Positions 1 to 11,640 of a stretch of DNA of 64,000 nucleotides are shown here, in pieces. The stretch is from assembly GCF_001577835.2 (NCBI RefSeq), contig NC_029519.1, forward strand, positions 81,212,842-81,276,841, read 5' to 3'. A model generated the notes under the pieces. It ran no database searches, was not told the DNA's origin, and saw nothing but the letters and a program-made list of their open reading frames with translations. This DNA comes from Coturnix japonica. Its lineage: Eukaryota; Chordata; Aves; Galliformes; Phasianidae. How positions within the stretch are numbered: the first letter of the stretch is position 1; each line of letters starts with the position of its first letter. Made by a program: the position numbers and the translations under genes.

Positions 1-3000
1 CAAATCATCAGATAATGTCTTAGAAGAACCAAGCTCAGGAGCTCCTTCTTTTTCCATCCTCTCTGGATGTCTCAGGCACCCTGCTGACTCACTCCCAGCC
101 ATTTTTACCCTTTCCATTTGCATTTCTCTTTCACTTTTTCCTGAATTCTTTGTCAGGGCTGTTTTACAAGAGGAGTTTTCAGAAGATGAGAACTCATCAT
201 GCCCCGATAACTCTTTTTCTTTCTCTGAAAGCTCAAAAACTGGAGTCAGCACATTGTTGTCACAAGTGAAACGTTCATCTTCTACAGAAGTACCATAGGT
301 CTGCTTTGCAAGTGCAGCTTCCATCTGGTTCATTGCTTTGTCACCCATCTGGGGAATCAGTGCCTTCTCATTAGTACCAGTCTTGCAGTCTTCACTTGCC
401 TCCTTGTTCGTAAGTAGTTGTTCAGAAAAACGAGAGGCTTGCTGAGACAAATAGTTGGCATCACAAGGTTCTGTCTGCCCAAATGAAAGGGGATGCTGGG
501 ACAAGGAACAGCTGCCACTGGGAGCATCAGAGGGCGTTTCAACATCTGTCAGCCAGGCTGCTCCTGGGATGTGCAAAGGATCTGAATGCTGCTCAGAAGC
601 ACCAGAAACATCAGGGACTCCTCTATAAGAAAAGGGAACAGTAAGTACACTTCTGATGATGTCTTTTATCCCCCCATTTCAACACTTGTATTTTCTACTT
701 TAGGGTAAGAGGTTAAAAGAGGACTTAATCCAAACACTTAGGGTTTAGTAACACGTGCATAAATGCAACCTCTAAAAAGGGGAAAAAGAATGTCTCAATA
801 ATATTAAACAACTCTACTGACTACAAAATAAAGTACATGATATTGTACTTTATATTAAATATTGTACTTTATATTAAATAAATCAAGTATTTTAAATCAC
901 ACGTTACTCAAATACATCCAAAGCACATACAGAATAAATCATTTAGATCCAACCCCTCTGGCACAGGCAGGGACACCTTCCAGTAGGTGAGGTTGAGCAA
1001 AGTCCCAACCAGCCTGGCCTTAAATACTTCCAGATAGAGAGTATAAAATACGTGCATACCTGTAAATGCACTGATTACTATTTGAAATACAACTTGGATC
1101 AGACTTTTGTCCTCAGAATTCAATCAATTTTATTTCACAATCTAAAGAGATGTTTGGAAGGGCAGAGTTCTTCATCTGCTCATTTTTTTCAGGTACATTA
1201 GAATGAAGAGTTCACGAGGTCTGTTCAAATTCTTCTGTAGGCAAAGTAAAGCAAAGAATTCTAACAAATTCTTCCCTCTACCAAAAGGAAAATATAAAAG
1301 AAATCACATCTTTGTCCTATTTCTGTCACTGTCAAATGGTAATTACGAAAGGAAGGACAAATTACGGCCAACCAGGAAAAGAAGTTGCATTCTGCCATGA
1401 CAACAGGTAACTTCATCCTACCTTAAATGAATGAAATCCCTTTCTGATTGCTGGAAAAGCGTCTCATCCAAAATCCTTTGGCCTGGTGTTGAATACGTCA
1501 GCAAAGGAAGACAGGGAGTGAATTGACTGTCCTGAATATCTGTTACAAATAATAACAACACAGTAGTGAGTTTGTAAGGCAATCCCTCTTTAAACTGACA
1601 TGGCAACTAACACAGCTTTCAAACCCACATGTATGTCAACTACGCAGTGACAAGACCCCACCATTCACTCTGCAGAAGCTTTATTTCCTTATGTATGAAA
1701 TTCAGTTTTCTAACCTACCCAACTCAGGTTTCTTCTTACCAATCTGAAAGCACTGCATGGTGCTGACATCTCAAACTCACCCTCTTACCCTTCAGTTTAT
1801 CTTTGTGCCCACCTCTGTCCTCTTCCAGTCATTAGTCAGCACCTCCCCTAGTGATTTCCACACTAGGGCTTCCACCCAGATCACCATTCATTCCATCAAC
1901 AAAGCACTGATGTCTTCTCCAGTCACCGTAAGTTTTCATTACAGCAAAGGTTGTACAGTTTCCCTTAGAGTTTAAAGATGCAAGTAATAGCAAAATTTAG
2001 TCATCACTGTGATATTAGTACCACTGTTTACTAGTGTAGGAGTAAGTTTGAGTTTCTACTGTGCGTTTCTTTGAGCTACTTGGCATATTTAACCTTTTTA
2101 ATTCCATACTTAGAAAAACAAAAGGAAATGCTTTATACCACAAAAAGAAAACCAGCTACAAGCTCGTATCTGATAGATGGAAATGACTACACACGTTCTG
2201 ATAAACGTTAAACACTTACTTACAGTACTGCTGTAAGCAAACACACGTTTTTAAGCTAATGAGCAACATGTCATCAAGAGTCTGAATTTCAGGACCATAG
2301 TTCTCATTGATTTAAATTAGGTTCTTTAGTTTTCAGGCACCACAAACAAACTATACTCTGCATCACTGACTGAAGTGTAATCACATCAGATTAGAGCCAT
2401 TACACACAAAGAATCAACTTCAACATTACGTCAGCTTTATCCTGAGGCTTTCCACACAGCCTATTACATCACCTGATGAGTGGTATCCAACCACAAGATG
2501 ACCTTTCTGATTCACTTGTAACTTAATATTGCCAATTAACATCTTTAATTACTTGAGAATATTACATGGCAGGAGCACAACTATCGGGGTAGAAATCATT
2601 CTGCATCACCCAGCAATGCCCTACTTCCCATCCCAGCAGTTGATATAATAATAATAATAATAGATGCTACACAGTTTCAAAGACTCCCTTCTATCCCAGC
2701 AGCTGGCTGTACCACATGGCAGGCCTAATGTCTCCTAAAGGAAGCCAAACTTATACCTTAGTATCTATAGTACAGATGGCACAATGCATTACTCACCACT
2801 CCACTGCACTTTCATCTTAAGTATTTGCAATACCAAACAGATAGGAAATGTAAGATAAGCAGTCTGCTTTTTCAGGGAACAGAATGATATGCATCTGAAT
2901 ATTAAGAAGTAGTGCTACATCTGAGCAACCCTACAAAAGGAAGTGTTTAGAACAGGCTCTGATGTAGGCTGGTAAGCACCAGTGCAAAACAGGGTGAAAA

Positions 3001-6000
3001 AATCATAACGTGTATGGTAACGTTATCAAAAGTAGTTAAAACAGAAAGAAAGAACAAAAAGAAGGAGAAGAAAATACTGACAGCACCAGCGTAAGAGAAG
3101 CAGGATCCAAGGGCAAAAGGAACAAGGTCAGTGATGCTTCATTTACAACAGCGTCAGGGCTGCAATCAGCAGCGTGGCCACATTTCCAACACTGATCTGT
3201 ATTTGTGATTTCAGTCACAGTTTGAATCATGGTTTAAAAAGACTGATTTAATCTACTGTGATTTGTAACATTTATTTCAAGCTTAGAGAAAACAGAGGCT
3301 TGCTTTCAGTTGCTGATACAGGCTTAGAATCCAATGCATTCTGCACAGTAGATCTCATTCCCAAACGCTAATTGGGAATACACAGTTAACAAGTGTTTGA
3401 TTAAATACATTGCAATGTTCCCTACATATTTACTCAAGTAATTATTTTTTGTTTCTATTACACTTAAATATCCTGAATCAAAATAAATGCTACGGTTTGT
3501 CTATTAAGCAAGTTGGAAGCCAAACTCCCTTAGCTGTATTAAATGCACTTTTTTCCTCCCAAACCTTGTTTTGCATTTAAAACGATATTACCGAACAAAG
3601 GAAATAGTAATTGCAGTTATTGAATTCGACTTGTCATCTCACATCATGATACGCTTCATGTTCTCGGAACTGGCAACTTACTTTTATTCATACAATGGAA
3701 GAAGCTTTCCTCCATTTGCAGCTTAACTTCTTCGCTTTGAATGAGAAACTGTTTTCAAGCTCAAACTGAGAATCAGCAGTGCTTAAAGAGAAACCTTCTG
3801 CACCATACAGCCTGGGGGTGCTGCCTTTGTAAATGAAGAGACAAAAAGATGACAAGGGAGGGAACTGAAAAATAACTGGGGGGAAAAAAGATGTCAACTG
3901 CTGTCAAAAAACAGATCCTGCCAAACAATTTATTAATGCATCTACACGCTCTGATAAAATAGATGTGTGTGTACATAAAGTCACAACATTTGGCTGAGAA
4001 ATCAGTGCTTTGAGGATATACTTGATCCAAATTCAGTATCACTTGTTATTTGCACTATGAAAATCAGCTTTGAACTGATGAGAAATGATACAGCATTCCC
4101 CTCACAATGACACATAGAAAATCCTCACTATACAAGTGACTGGCCTCCAGAAATCCATGTTCTTACAAAGCAAGCAGATGAGGCAGATGTTTGCAAAGCA
4201 ATGGGCAACACAATACACTGTTTAGTGTATTCAAGGAGAGCAACCTATTCACATCTTGTATGTGAGTACAGAAGATCAGAACTTTGGTCATTGGGAGCAT
4301 TTCAGACAATATATAACAGCAGTCCAACATAAAACCCTGAAGCTATGCAAACTCAGATGACAAATAAGATGCCCCTGAGTGCATCAACATGCTCCTACAT
4401 TGGTGGCACTGTATGAGAACACAAGGCAGTTTAGATAGAGCATTCATAGCTTCAGCATTTATATTCAACAGCACGAGTATTGATTCAATTCTCTCCTCCT
4501 TCCATACTCATCTTCCTTCACAACACCTGAACAGGAGCCTCAGAGTTCCCCAATACCACTTAAAGCAGCAGAACTGCACTACAGCAAGAGAAAGCCCCAA
4601 TCACTCCACATCAGCCTAATGATGTGTTTCCCTACTATTTTTCCTTTCCCCTCCCTTGAACAGACAGCAAAACTTCAAGCCAAATGTAATGTTAAGAGTT
4701 AGAAATGGAGATGGTAGCATTTCAATCCCAACAGCGAGCTGATCTGATTGCACTGATTCACGCAGCTACAGGATGAAGCAGAAAGGGTACAGCAGGAGCA
4801 AACGATGCAAAGCAAGGCTCTTCCTTTTCAGAAGCAGCCTTCAGCTGACTAAATATGGCCACAACTGCACCCCCAACCTAGAGCTTCCACTTCAGTCTTG
4901 CTTCCCTGATTCCAAAGAGGGCTCTGGCTTTGCCCCATAGCAGAGATGTGCCTTTGGCTGTCAGACCATCCTTTCCCCAGAGCTTCCCCATCACGGGAGC
5001 AGTGGTGAGCAGTGACTTGAAGCAGCAGCTGATTGACAAGAAGGGAAGAAAAAGGGAACAGAAAAAAGAAAAAGGAGGAAAAATGAGTAGTTGAGATTCA
5101 CTGCAGTCACATCCTTGGTGGAAACCCTCTCCTCCAGCCTGACCCCTGCGCAACCTGTAGAACCACCCTCACTGACTCAACAGCTGACATTAAACAGGGG
5201 CTTCAAAACAGACATTTAATGCAGTGCAACTCCATCCACGTCAAATGTTTTACCTTCTACAGTTTGTTTTTAACCTTTTCCAATCTTACAGCACACAGAG
5301 CCTAATGCTTTCAGTCGCTTTCTTCCTTCTAGAGGGAAAAAAAAGATCGCTGCTATCATATTTTGGATGCTTACGATGATCGAGGGGCTCATTACATTCA
5401 GCCATAACCCAGGTTTTGCAGGCAGAGAAGCAGGTGCTTGATGCTTAAAGCAGCGAGTGACGTCAGTACAACACTCTTTAAGGATCTTGTGTCAAAACAG
5501 TAATTCTTCCTGCTGTCGCTCTGAAGGTCAAAAGCTTCCTCACAGTTGAATTGAGTGAACGAGCAAAGCTGGGCACGCTACTTTATCTTACAGCCTGCTG
5601 ACAATTCTGAATGCCAGAGTCAAACTGCCATTTGTGGAAGATAGGAAGATAGGAAAAAGGGAAAGCAAAACAAAAACAGAACCTTCTTGGCTTTGTCAAT
5701 CTGTTCCACCATGCAGCAGGAGCAATTTCAACACAACCGTCATTCTTATTTTTTTCTTCCTACCACCAAAATGGGGATTCAAAACACTTTCCAAACAAAG
5801 GAATAGATTAGCATTATAGCATAGTGATATTCATGCAGAACCCATAAGGCCTGTAGGAGCCACTTAGTAGGCTATTTCTCCCAAGGCAACTCCAAAACCA
5901 TCCCCTTAAGCAGCTGTGTAACTTCAGAACAAAGAGCAGCATGAGCACAAGCAGGTAGAGGAAGAGCGAACTGCAAGCTGAACTCATCATTAACTGGAAG

Positions 6001-9000
6001 AAACAGAGGCTTATCTTAAAATATCACAGGCAATCATGCTGTTTGCCTATAATTATTTTGTTTGTTCCTGAAAAGAACAGCCCAATGGTGCAGTGAAACC
6101 AGCCTTAGAGACAGCTCTATACAGCAATTTCAGTGACATCCTGAAAAAGTGAGTCACAGATATAACATAATGGGTGTGGTAACACTTGGTCTTGCAATGA
6201 TCCTCTAAGGGAAATCAATACAAAGAAGAACACTTCAGATTTAGTAACAGTGTCCTTCAGAAATGAGTTTTCAGAAGTATATGCAAGTATGTGCATAAAA
6301 GGAGTCTTGATGGGGTGTCCGGCAAGAAAAGAACTAACACTGAATAGCATAACTTTAGGCCTAAATGCAACAGCTCTGTTGCAACCAATGAACAATAAGC
6401 GTGGCTGAGGGACTGGTGGGCAAGGGCTTAATATGGTAACTTGGATGTAAGGAAGCAGAAATGCAATCATAGAATTCATAGAATGGCCTGGGTTGAAGAG
6501 GACCACAAGGATCATCTGGTTCCAACCCCCTGCTATGTGCAGGGTCACCAACCAGCAGACCAGGCTGCCCAGAGCCACATCCAGCCTGGCCTTGAATGCC
6601 TGCAGGGATGGAGCATCCACAGCCTCCTTGGGCAGCCTGTTCCAGTTCGCCATGCTGTATTTAAATGCAGTTTGATCCCAAAATACGGTTTGTCCTCTTG
6701 GCTGTCAGGAATGCTGCTGTCACCAGCCTTCCCAGCTCCCTTTCTGCTGAGCTGCTCTCCAGTCACTTCTCTCCCCAATACTTAATAAGTCAATTGCCAG
6801 AGCTGAAGGTTGAAGATTAAAAAAAGCTAAATATTAATAAATAAAGGCAATGGAGAAAAATAGATCCAATCAAAGTTGGCTCCACTTCCAGGATTAATTG
6901 TTTTTTCTTGCTGGGGACAGATGCATTTGTTATGATTAATAGCAATCAATGGGGGGAAAAAAAATCAACATCTCCTTTCTGCCATTTTGAGGATAATTAC
7001 AAAATACTACAATAAATCAGTTGTGTTGTGGTATTCTTTGTGTCTTAAGATGCAGAGAGTGATGCTGTGATACTAACAGAAGTCTTATAAGATTTGCCAG
7101 TAGCAGAGGATTAAACGTCACAGAAGTAGAATTAAATGGAATATTCTGACTCCACAGGGATGAAAATGAACATAATCCAGAATGGATGAGAGCAAAACCT
7201 TAAAACTTTGGTACTCTCAAATCAATCTTTAACTAAATCACAGTGATTAGACGTGAAGGGAAGCAACAGAAAGGCTTATCTTTCCCAGTTAGAACTAGAA
7301 AGTGTTTCTGATAGCAACATAAACTGTACCCAAACACAAGTGTTAGTAATTAGGTCCACCAAGAGAACATTAAGTACTATAATAAGTACTATAATAAGTA
7401 AAAAAAGTAGTCTGTGGCCACTGAAATATCATCTATCTGAGCACACCTTTCAGAAAGGAGTGTACAGTGTTTTGAATACATGAGGAAGGGGTACAAGCTA
7501 TCTCAGTCTGAAGATGTGATTTGACAGCAACGTTATATAGAATGCATTTTGTCAACAACAGTTCTCAAAATAAGAAGACAAATCCAGGTTGGAGACTGCT
7601 TATAAAGAAGAGTAAAATCCTAATCATTGAGCAGATTTAAATGGAAGTGAGAAGGGAAATGCCACGTTGAACATACCCAGCAGCAAGCCATGCACTGTAT
7701 CTTCAGGATGCTGCATCCTTGATGTTTCTGCTGAAGGCAACATTCCTTCCTCCAGTGTAGGGAACTCAGACAGGTCATTCCTATCAGAAGCCAGGCCAAG
7801 CGTTGTCTCTGAGGCAGCAGTTAAACGGCTGGCATCCACCTCTGCTGGAAGCTGATACCATGAGTCAATTTCCTAAGAATAGACAGGGAGATAAAACGTG
7901 CACTGGCATTAGGAAGAAAGTTTTGTAAGATGCACTTGTAAGGAAATAAAACTTAAGCTGCAAAATAGCAAAACTGTTGCTTCTAAGTTACACTTCCTAT
8001 GCAAATACTCAGTTCCTAGATGTAAAAGAAGTACAATGCACTCATGAACTGCTCAAGTCTGTTGTCAGTTCTTACCACCTACTACTCACCAGCCTTCCAT
8101 CTCCTGTCAGAAACTGAGCTCTCTCTCTCTCCAAATCCTATAAATGCAGAAAATGTTTCCAAACCAAAATCACAGAATGGTTTGGGTTGGAAGGGACCTC
8201 AAGGGTCATCAAGCCCCATAAGTAACCTTTTAAACCCCATAAGTAACCTTCAGCCACAACTCATAGAAGCACAACCCAAATACCTGAAGCTTTTTCCTCA
8301 TACCCAGTCTAAGTCTCCCCTCTTCGATCTGGAAACCATATCCCTATTTATCAAGGAAGATGTGGATACCCCATCCATAGAGGGGGTCAAAACCAGGCTG
8401 GATGTGGCTCTGGGCAGCCCGGGCTGCTGGTTGGTGACCCTGCACATAGCAGGGGGTTGGAACCAGGTGATCATTGTGGTCCTTTTCAACCCAGGCCATT
8501 CTATGATCCACAATCTCCTCATTTCCAATGCTGCAACCTTCAGCCACAACTCACAGAAGCACAACCCAAATACCTGATGAGCAGCCGTTCTCTGACGTAT
8601 TGCTTCTCCCAGGGAGATCCCACTGGTAGCTGAGACCAGGGTCTCACTGCTGCTCTGGCTTAAGGATTCCTCTCTCCAGCTGCGGCGTGGCGGAGTTGTT
8701 GCAATAGGCTGAAAGAAAAATGCATGTTTTTAATGCAAAACATAATTTCTGGGTACATATACAGTGTCCAACACTGTCTCAAACGGTTTCTCTGCACACA
8801 CAACAGTTTGCTCAGGCTCTGTGACAAAGCTGAAGGCAATAATTGCAGCCTGCATCCATACCTTCAGTCACTACAGCACTGCACTCCCTCCTAGTTTTTC
8901 TTCTTCACTCTAATCAAGTCATTAAAAGAAGTGGCACTGAAGTGCACACAACAGCAGCTCTGAATTCAAAACAATCCAGCAGCTATTCCATAATTTAATT

Positions 9001-10848
9001 GAGGTTGAATATTGAAAATTTGATTTCAAATGGCAAATTTTATTAATTCAGATGGAGATTCATAGCATCAGGTAGGGGACCCATACTGCGCCAAACAGAA
9101 ATAGGTATTGATTTTATTTAGCTATGCTGAGCATAACTAATTAACTGAGTGTTTTAGACAACCGGTCTATTATTTCTGTGCAGCACATTTTGGACTCTCT
9201 AATGGGCAAAGAAACTTTGCAAGGCACAGCTTAAAGAATCCTCACAATTAAAAACAGTCTTCACTGATTAAAAAGTAGTACAAACAATAGGTAGCAGCAC
9301 TGCGTTGCTTACAGTTCCTTCTCATTCTTATAGCTTAACACCTTTCACAAGTTCCATAATGTCTTTGAACAACCATAAACTGGGAAGGTAGGGCCTCCGT
9401 TCCTCCTTAGCAAGCAAAAATGGGATGTGTAAGTCTAATATATGTTTCTTTAGGCAGTTCTGAATACACTCAGCAGGCTGTGTGCTGGCAGCACGCTTGG
9501 CACAGGTCCATCCAGTACTCCCAGCTCCAAGCTCTGGTTGTCAGAGCAGCAACTACACCACAGGGCTAAACAAACGTGGAGAAGGAAGCAATGGCTACCA
9601 CAAGACAACCAAACACAGAACCCCAAACAGGGCAAAGTGATCTGATCTATAACGAATACCATGAAGATCAAACTATTTGCTCACTGGTCTGTGACTCTGT
9701 GATAAGTTATATGCGATGGTAACTCCAAAAGTTATGTCTGTGAATCAATGTGCAGGTAAGCTTCATTTCTATTTCAATATACATAAGGACATACAGTCAG
9801 GCAAGATCTTCTGTTACCTAATAACACACTGTGAACAGATTTTCACCATAGAGCTTCCAAACTGCCTCACCTGAACCCCTTTGCTTACATCTGTTGAAGC
9901 TGGACTTGCCTTTACCATATCACACTTCAATAGTTGACTGCTTCCATTCATTTAATTCCTATCAATTGTCCAGGTAAAACTGAATCCTGTAGCAAGCCAT
10001 GATTCTTCCTGAAGAATGTTTGCATAAAGCAGAGCGACAGCAATCACTGTGAGACCTCAGAGCTCCAAGGTGAAGCTTTGAAGCAAGCTTTTCAGTTCCA
10101 GTGAATTGTTTTGAGTTCGAAGGGCTCCTTGAAGGCCACCCAGCCCAATAAACAGCAGCACCCACAGCTCCATCAGTGCTCAGAGCCACATCCAGCCTGG
10201 CCTTGATGCCTCTAGGGATGGGGCACTGGGCAACCTGTGCCAGTGTTTCACCACCTCATACCCAGTCTAAGTCTCCCCTCTTCGATCTGGAAACCATCTC
10301 CCTATCTATCAAAGAATATGTGGATACCCCATCCATAGAGGGGGTCAAAACCAGGCTGGATGTGACTCTGGGCAGCCTGGTCTGCTGGTTGGTGACCCAG
10401 CACATAGCAGGGGGTTGGAACCAGGTGATCATTGTGGTCCTTTTCAACCCAGGTCATTCTATGGTTCTAAGATCCACAGTCTCATCTCCAATGCTCTAAA
10501 GCACACAGAGCCCTTATGGGTCACAGAGGGCTCCGAGGGGCCCCTTTATCCCCTAGTGGAGCTAGGAAGGCCCAAAGCAAAAGCAGGCCGATATCTCAAC
10601 ACAAACACACACTTAAAGGATGGAAAGGGCGGGGGGGACACCAGACCAGGCCATCTACAGCCTCTCATTGCCAAGTGAAGAAGGAAAGCGGCCTGTGGGA
10701 GCTCAACACCCCCACTCAGCCCTTCCCTGTCACATAACCTCCCCCTAAACCGGCCTAAAGGAACCGCTCAGCAATGACCCAAACTCACAGGAACTCGCTG
10801 CTCCTCCTCATCCTCCACCTCCTCTCCCGGCTCCATGGCCGCCTCCAT
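1..10848 (-). CDS. ALMS1: ALMS1, centrosome and basal body protein, exons 1-5 (partial; continues off the left edge)
   Basis: Coding exons on the minus strand are 10848-10789, 8708-8574, 7872-7677, 1539-1422 and 622-1. All have AG acceptors and GT donors, and phases join cleanly to give 377 codons so far. Joined residues match human ALMS1 as I recall it: an ESW.LP-like block (here EIDSWYQLPAEVD), a DFPSLEEGIL-like block (EFPTLEEGML), then DIQDSQF, CLPLLTYS, LFQQSE and LRGVPDV. The protein is known from mammals to sit at centrosomes and basal bodies and to support ciliary function. Exon 1 keeps only a short acidic run (EEVEDEEE), whereas the human exon has long Glu and Ala runs. The start is either the ATG at 10848 or the in-frame ATG at 10836 (MEPGEE, closest to the human start). 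A further in-frame ATG lies upstream at 10882. Exon 5 stays open to the window edge, so the large repeat-coding exon must lie to the left. Confidence 0.93.
2644..2662. repeat. (ATA)n microsatellite
   Basis: About six ATA/AAT units in ALMS1 intron 3. Confidence 0.8.
6466..6680 (-). repeat. CR1 LINE 3' fragment
   Basis: Starts with the CATAGAATTCATAGAATGG tail in reverse orientation. It continues through the block ending with the CCTCCTTGGGCAGCCTG-type word and fades into unique or highly diverged sequence near 6680. It lies in ALMS1 intron 3, in the same sense as the gene. Confidence 0.85.
8167..8220 (-). repeat. Short CR1 3' tail fragment
   Basis: Sequence of the type 'cacagaatggtttgggttgg' followed by 'aagggacctcaagggtcatc', reading as a reverse-oriented CR1 tail. 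It ends where two 'ccccataagtaacctt' words begin. Confidence 0.75.
8245..8577. repeat. 43-bp direct repeats flanking a chimeric CR1 insert
   Basis: Positions 8245-8287 and 8535-8577 are identical except for one base. Between them lie 247 bp, mostly a minus/plus CR1 chimera (8297-8508). The right copy contains the real donor of ALMS1 exon 2 (exon ends at 8574). The left copy carries the same TCAG/GTATTTGGG junction in the intron, so it is a potential decoy donor. The repeat is far longer than a usual CR1 target-site duplication. Confidence 0.85.
8297..8508. repeat. Chimeric CR1 element, copy 1 (minus part joined to plus part)
   Basis: The left part (to about 8350) reads as reverse CR1. The right part (about 8355-8508) reads as forward CR1 ending in CCATTCTATGAT. 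About 96 percent identical by eye to 10256-10470, including the junction. It lies in ALMS1 intron 2. Confidence 0.8.
10110..10470. repeat. Chimeric CR1 element, copy 2 (longer, likely parental form)
   Basis: 10110-10300 reads as a continuous reverse CR1, with the CACATCCAGCCTGGCCTTGA-type block and then the CCAGTGTTTCACCACCTCAT word. About 10310-10465 reads as forward CR1 with its tail. The segment from 10256 on matches copy 1 in intron 2. It lies in ALMS1 intron 1. Confidence 0.8.
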
Positions 10849-10990
10849 CACCGCCGCCGCCACAGCGCCCGCTCCGCGCATGCGCCGCCGCCTCCCTGTC
10901 GCTAAGGACTCGCTGCGGCACCGCGCATGCGTCAACGGTAGAGGGAGAGAGCGGGAAAGTGGGCGGTACCCGGATGTAAGTGGGGCGCTC
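10849..10990 (-). promoter_or_regulatory. ALMS1: CpG-rich ALMS1 promoter with paired NRF1-type sites
   Basis: This is a short GC- and CpG-rich block directly upstream of the ALMS1 start. Two near-palindromic NRF1-like words are visible: GCGCATGCGC at 10876-10885 and GCGCATGCGT at 10923-10932, 47 bp apart. I see no TATA box. A clear RFX X-box, which many ciliary genes have, was not found by eye. The promoter role is inferred from position and composition. Confidence 0.6.
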
Positions 10991-11047
10991 CACAGTGGGG
11001 CTGTGTGAGGCGTTCGATTCAATGAGTTCATACATTTATAAGTGTAT

Positions 11048-11345
11048 AAATAGTTGGAAGAGATCCTTAAATCCAGCTGGCCCCCATTCCCTGCAGTGAA
11101 CAGGAGCACCCACAGCTCCAAAAGTGCTCACAGCCCCATCCAGTCTGATCGTAATGGCTGCAGGGATGGGGCATTCATCACCTCTATGGACAAGCTGTGC
11201 CTCATTGCCCTTCATGTCAAAATCCAGTCCACGTCTTCATCCTTTAATCCAGTCTACGTGTTTCCTCTTAAACATGGAACCTCATTTCCCTCATCACAAC
11301 ATGCCCTGCTCAAGAGTTGGTTCCCTTCATGCTCCTGCAAGGCTC
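11048..11345 (-). repeat. Old diverged CR1 fragment
   Basis: Reverse-oriented CR1 words are still visible: GTTGGAAGAGATCCTTAAAT, then CAGCACCCACAGCTCC-like, CCCATCCAGTCTGATCG and GGGATGGGGCATTCATCACC. It is more diverged than the copies in CCT7, so probably older. It abuts the ALMS1 promoter. Confidence 0.65.
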
Positions 11346-11365
11346 TCAAGTCAAGATGAGTTCCT

Positions 11366-11457
11366 ATGAGCATCAATGGAGGTACAGTTGGACTAGATGG
11401 TCTTTTTAGATGGATCTTAGTGGTCTTTTCCGATCTTAGTGGTTCTATGATTCCATG
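11366..11457 (+). repeat. CR1 3' tail fragment within minisatellite-like sequence
   Basis: Forward CR1 tail ending 'agtggttctatgattccatg'. A single diverged unit of the 30-bp minisatellite lies on its left (about 11338-11365) and the main array on its right, so the CR1 may have split an earlier array. Confidence 0.65.
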
Positions 11458-11463
11458 AGAAGG

Positions 11464-11640
11464 CCCTCAAGTCAAGATAGGGTCCTTACCATGCTTCCAA
11501 GACAAGATGGGGTCCTTACCATGCTTCCAAGTCAAGATGGGGTCCTTACCATGCTTCCAAGTCAAGATGGGGTCCTTACCATGCTCCCAAGTCAAGATGG
11601 GGTCCTTACCATGCTCCCAAGTCAATATGGGTCCCTACAA
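11464..11640. repeat. 30-bp minisatellite, about six units
   Basis: The unit is CCAAGTCAAGATGGGGTCCT plus TACCATGCTT. Units are regular and close to identical in the middle, and more diverged at both ends. Because the period is a multiple of three it creates a repetitive open frame that is not a gene. Confidence 0.95.

Larger units (their letters stand above)
1540..7676 (-). other. ALMS1 intron 3, no other gene seen
   Basis: This 6.1 kb AT-leaning intron lies between the exons at 7872-7677 and 1539-1422. It holds one clear CR1 piece at 6466-6680, an (ATA)n microsatellite at 2644-2662 and an A/G-rich stretch near 5036-5085. The remaining sequence is unique and I see no coding exon or RNA gene in it. 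Short open frames here lack recognisable similarity. Confidence 0.6.

Noticed and set aside
6117-6653. 178-codon minus-strand open frame
   Set aside because: Its first part is read-through of a CR1 copy ([20 protein letters not shown] is a standard CR1 by-product); the rest has no similarity.
8044-8577. 177-codon plus-strand open frame
   Set aside because: Made of CR1 chimera and antisense ALMS1 intron sequence.
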